From: Anticarsia gemmatalis
Lineage: Eukaryota > Arthropoda > Insecta > Lepidoptera > Erebidae
Direction: 5' to 3'
Assembly: GCF_050436995.1 (NCBI RefSeq)
Contig: NC_134773.1
Location: 5,076,194 to 5,140,193 of the forward strand
DNA length: 64,000 nucleotides
Positions 13,501 to 19,500 of this stretch are shown piece after piece; position 1 is the stretch's first letter, and each line of letters begins with the position of its first letter. The position numbers and the translations under genes were made by a program. Under the pieces are notes generated by a model that saw nothing but the letters and a program-made list of their open reading frames with translations, was not told the DNA's origin and did not search any database.

Positions 13501-16500
13501 GCAAAGTTACCAACCCGCAATTGGCAAGCGTGGACTCAAGGCCTAATTGCTCTTAAGGGAGGAGACCTTTGCCCAGCAGTGGGACAGTCATAGGTTACAC
13601 AGCCAGTTTTTTGACAAAATTTTGTATGTTTGCAGGTGCTTGGTACGTGCGCTCAACACACAACAGCGTGCACAGATCGTCGTGCGCGTCCATCTACTAC
13701 GGGTGCGGCGTGCGAGCCACGAGACAGAACGTGGCGCTCGAGCTATTAGCACATGCTATAGCCGAGCCTTGCTTCAATATACTCAGGACTAAGGTATAGT
13801 ACTCTTCTTTTCGTATGGTTCGTGGTCAACCTAGTGTCAAAGTTGTTCAAGCCCGAAGGCCTTTGACGTGGCTTAACGACTGTTATCTTAGTAGACAACA
13901 ACCGGGACCGACTTTTTACGTGCAAATCAATTCTCCGAAGTACGGAGACGCCCACGTCTACCGGTGAGCACAACTGGCTATGGGTGCCTAGTGCACATTT
14001 ATCACCTTCTATCAGTTTAGCCTTCCAACTATGTTGTAGTCGGCTTCCAGTCTCACCGGACGCAGCTGAATACCAGTATTGTACATGCAGCGACTGTCTA
14101 TCTATGATAAACATATGACTATATTACTATGTTTAATGTAGACATGGTTTCAATTGATAAAGTATATTATATGACTGCCTTCGTGGCGCAGTGATGTAGG
14201 TCGCCACGCCAGTACCATAGCGGCGGGTGGTCGTGGGTTCCATTCCCACACGAAACAATATTGTTCGTGCGATCCACAAATAAAATTGTTTCGGGTCAGG
14301 ATGTTAAGTATGTACTACAAGTATATAAGTATGTTTATCAGTTATTTACAGTACAAGCTCTGCTTAGTTTGTGATCAGATGACCGTGTGTGAGTTGTACA
14401 ATGATATTTATTTTCATATTTCAGGAGCAACTCGGCTATATAGTGTTCAGCGGCGTGCGTCGCTCGAACGGCGTGCAAGGCTTGCGCGTGATCGTGCAGA
14501 GCGACCGACACCCGCAGTACCTGGAGCAGCGGATAGAGGCCTTTATACAGGGCGCGCAGGTACGTACCTGTACCTGTAACTGCCCTGGGCCCGTGGTGAT
14601 GTGGGCCCTTTGTGTCATGGTCCCATGATGTTGGGGCCCTATGTGGCTAATTGCGCCCATGGTGAACATTGAAGTCTAGGCTTGGTGGGGTCTATGAAAC
14701 TTGGGTCCATTATGGGGTCATTGAATGTTGGGGCCCAATTTAGAGTCTATGGCATTTGGCCCATTATGGGGTTTATGAAACTCGGGTCCATTATGGGGTC
14801 CATGATAAATGAGATCTATGAACCGTGGGCCCATGACGGGTCTATGAAATTTGGGCCCATGATTGATATATTAAACTTGAGCCCATGATGGGTCTATGAT
14901 ACTTGGGTCCATGATGGGGTCGCTGAATCTTGGGTCTATGATGGGGTTACTGACTCTTGGGTCCATGATGGGGTCACTAAATCTTGGGTCCGTGGAGGGG
15001 ACACTGAATCTTGTGTACTAGATGGGGTCACTGAATCTTGTGTACAATATGGGGTCATTGAATCTTGGATCCATGATGGGGTCTCTAAATCTGGGGTCCG
15101 TGGTGGGGTCTTTGAAACTTGGATCCATGGTGGGGTCGTTGAAACTTGGATCCAATGTGGGGTCGTTGAAACTTGGATCCAATGTGAAGGCAATGAGTAT
15201 TGGGTCCTTGATGGGGTCACTGAATCTTGGATCCATGGTGGGGTCACTAAATCTTGGATCCATGGTGGGGTCATTGAATATTGGATCCATGGTGGGGTGA
15301 CTAAATCTTGGATCCATGGTGGGGTCACTAAATCTTGGATCCATGGTGGGGTCATTGAATATTGGATCCATGGTGGGGTGACTAAATCTTGGATCCATGG
15401 TGGGGTCACTAAATCTTGGATCCATGGTGGGGTCATTGAATATTGGATCCATGGTGGGGTCATTGAATATTGGATCCATGGTGGGGTGACTAAATCTTGG
15501 ATCCATGGTGGGGTCACTAAATCTTGGATCCATGGTGGGGTCATTGAATATTGGATCCATGGTGGGGTCATTGAATATTGGATCCATGGTGGGGTGACTA
15601 AATCTTGGATCCATGGTGGGGTCACTAAATCTTGGATCCATGGTGGGGTCATTGAATATTGGATCCATGGTGGGGTGACTAAATCTTGGATCCATGGTGG
15701 GGTCACTAAATCTTGGATCCATGGTGGGGTCATTGAATATTGGATCCATGGTGGGGTGACTAAATCTTGGATCCATGGTGGGGTCACTAAATCTTGGATC
15801 CATGGTGGGGTCATTGAATATTGGATCCATGGTGGGGTCATTGAATATTGGATCCATGGTGGGGTGACTAAATCTTGGATCCATGGTGGGGTCACTAAAT
15901 CTTGGATCCATGGTGGGGTCATTGAATATTGGATCCATGGTGGGGTCATTGAATATTGGATCCATGGTGGGGTGACTAAATCTTGGATCCATGGTGGGGT
16001 CACTAAATCTTGGATCCATGGTGGGGTCATTGAATATTGGATCCATGGTGGGGTCATGGGACACGATTGATAAAAGTTTGCAAAACTAAAATGAATCTTT
16101 ATCAATAGTATTGGTTTTATATGAAATGAGACTAGTTCAAATTCCCACTGTCAATGTTACCCAAATGATTCAAAGTTACCCAAGTTGACTGTATAACAAT
16201 CGTTATTATTTTTCAGGAATACTTAGAAAGTATGCCTGAAGAGGAATTTCTGAAACACCGCGCGGCACTTGCTGCTCAGAAGTTAGAAAAGCCCAAACGA
16301 ATGTCTAGTAAGGCGTCCCAATTGTGGTCAGAAATCACTGCACAGGTAACGAACTTACTACCTTGTCAATACTTACTAATATTATAAAGCTGAAGAGTTT
16401 GTTTGTTTGAACGCGCTAATCTCATAAACTACTGGTCCGATTTGAAAAATTCTTTCAGTGTTAGACAGCCCATTTATCGAGGAAGGTTATAGGCTACATA

Positions 16501-19500
16501 TCATCACGCTAAGACCAGTAGGAGCAGAGTACCAGTAAAAAATGTTACCATAACGGGGAAAAAATTGACTTATTCTCTCTTATGTGACGCAAGCGAAGTT
16601 GCGCGGGTCAGCTAGTCTATACTAATATTATAACTTAGTACCTTAATATATTTACTAAATTTATGTTATGACCAAAGTGTGTTCGGTAGTGTTGGTAGCA
16701 GCTACTTACATCATCAATGATTTAAACCTAAATTAAATATTGTTAAAACCATTTGGCGATTAAAAAGAGTGTCCAGGAGTTTGTTGGCAGCTCTTCTCAT
16801 TGGCGCTAACTTCCGAACTGGCGGTAAATTCACTCTCTGTATCATTGACTATCATATGTGTCAGCATTTGACCTATATGAATAAATGATGTGATTTTGAT
16901 TTTAAAGCTGAAGAGTTTGTTTGTTTTTATTAGAACGCGCTAATCTCAGGAACTACTAGTCCGAATTAAATAATTATTTTACTGTTGGATAGCTTGTTTA
17001 TCGAGGAAGGCTATAGGCTATATAACATTACGCTACGACTATTAGGAGCGGAGTAGCAACGAAAAATGTTACAAAAACGGGGAAATTTATGACCTATTCT
17101 CTCTTATGTGACGCAAGTGAAGTTGCGCGGGTCAGCTAGTACATTATATAATTTGTTCCTCAGGTATATAATTTCGACCGGATGCGAGTAGAAGTCGAAC
17201 AGCTGAACACAATATCAAAAGATGAATTAATACAATTCTATAAGGTAAGAATTATATTACATCGGGGAAAAAGTCTTTCCGCATTATAGTATGTATGAAC
17301 TTGTAATAAAATCTTTTCTCTACACAAAAAAGCTCGATATTTGGGTACCTCACGAGCTCACTGAAAGAAACCTAATGAACCGTGTACTCATTTGTGATTC
17401 TTGAAGCCAAAGAGATTTTATTACAAGTTCATACATACTATAATGCGACAAGACTTTTTCCCCGACCTAATATTATATGTATAATTTCAGAGGCACATCG
17501 GCCTGGATTCGCCTGAGCGTAAGAAATTATCAGTATATGTGATATCAACGGCTGAAGGAGGCGCAGGACATGAAGACACAGAACAGAAGAAAGAAGACAA
17601 CGCAGAAGAGAAGACAAAAGACAGTAAAGAAGTAAGTACAATCTTTCATTTAATCTATACTAATATTTTAAAGCTGAAGAATTTGTTTGTTTGTTTAAAC
17701 GCGCTAATCTCAGGAACTACTGGTCCGATTTGAAAAATTCTTTCAGTGTTATATAACCCATTTATCGAGGAAGGCTATAGGCTATATATCATCACGCTAC
17801 GACCAATAGGAGCAGAGTAACAGTAGAAAATGTTACAAAAACGGGGACAATTTTGACCCATTCTCTCTTATGTGACGCAAGCGAAGTTGCGCGGGTCAGC
17901 TAGTAATGTATATGGCAAATTTCGGTTTGCCGGATCAGCTAGTTAGTATATAATATTATTTACATAGGATTCAAGTAAATTGCTGAAGATATATGAATGG
18001 TTGAAAGCCCAAGTGTTTGGTGATGACACGGATGATGGCCCGTGGGATATGTCGCCCCCTATTGTCACTGTACAGGTACTGCAGTTGATTTTGTATAGTG
18101 GGCTTAGTGTGGCCAACGTGGGCATAATGTAGAAGTTGAAAAAAAAAACAGTGGGCAAAGAGTGGACAACGTGGGCATGATGCCAGTAGAGACTAGAAGT
18201 GGAAAAAATATTGTGGGCATAAGAGTGGGCAAAAATTTTGCAACGGATTTCCGAGTGGGCAAATTTTTATGTAAAATTTTGGCAAGTTAGTAAATACTTT
18301 TAGAAAGCTACAAAATCATTTTGCATTACGAACTAACTTTTGACAGTAGAGTAAAAAACGAATTATATATGTTACTGTAAAAGCCCGAACTGTGGTAAAT
18401 CCTAAGATTTTCCGGTAAAACCTAAGATTTACCAACTCTCAATGGTAAAAGTCCGAACAAGCCAGAGTTTAAAAACTATGTTACGATATATAAAAAAATC
18501 CTCCTTCATAACTATGTTTATAACTATTTCACGGTATAATTATATACTGTGACATAGTTATAAAGAAGGAGTTTTGGGCATAGCGACATGGGTAGGTTAG
18601 GTTAGAAGGCTAAGGTGGGAGCGAGCGAAGCGAAGCTCCCACCTTAGCCTTCGTGGTTATTTTTTTTTAACCACCCAGAAGGAGGAGCCCCGCGAAGCGG
18701 GGCTCCGGCGACATCTCGATATCATCAAGTGAATATAGGTAAAAGTTCGAAATAAAAGAATTGTTCGGACTTTTACCATTGCGAGTTGGTAAATCTTAGG
18801 TTATACCGGAAAATCTTAGGATTTACCACCGTTCGGGCTTTTACAGTAACATATATATTTTTTTAGATTTGTATTGTATTAAGTATATGTCATTTATTAT
18901 TTTGTGTTATTTTTTTAAATAATTGTGTAGTTGACTGGGTTAACGAAAAATTATTAAACTTGTACAAGTAAAAGGTTCATATAAAATACTCAGACTGTGT
19001 AATTATTTTCGTTGTTAATATCGAAATTGTAATTATAACAGACTGAAACATTTTATTAGGCACTCATTTGATACCAACGAAAATAAGACACTGTGACGTC
19101 ACTACGTCGTATTTCTATACTAAAATGTATTTTTGACATTTCATAAAGAGTAGCTGATTTGACTGATAGTCGACTACCCTATTATAGCGATTAAATGCGA
19201 ATAGAAATCGACAAGTTATCACAGTATTCTGACGACCAAACGTAAATACAAGAGCAAATAAATACACAAATATAAATGGCGCGTGCTATTAAAAAATAAT
19301 AAATTAATTAAACCCATTAATGTCCTACTGCTGGGCAAGGGTCCTCCCGTAAGGGCCATGAGTCCACCACGCTGACCAAGTGCGGGTTAGGGACTTTGCA
19401 TGCCCTCAATAAATATATTAAACAAATTTTAGGCATGCAAGGTTTCCTCACGATGTTTTCCTTCACCGTTAGAGCATGTGATAATCGGGTTCCAACCTGC

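Noticed and set aside
14936..16105. Long open frames on both strands (389, 348 and 257 codons) of WIHGG/TMDP-type repeats
   Set aside because: They arise because a 27-bp tandem repeat keeps frames open on both strands; the region is an intron of IDE and the three frames overlap.
18585..18605. Telomere-like TTAGG units
   Set aside because: Only about two units (GGTTAGGTTAG) occur within a foldback element, far too few for telomeric DNA.
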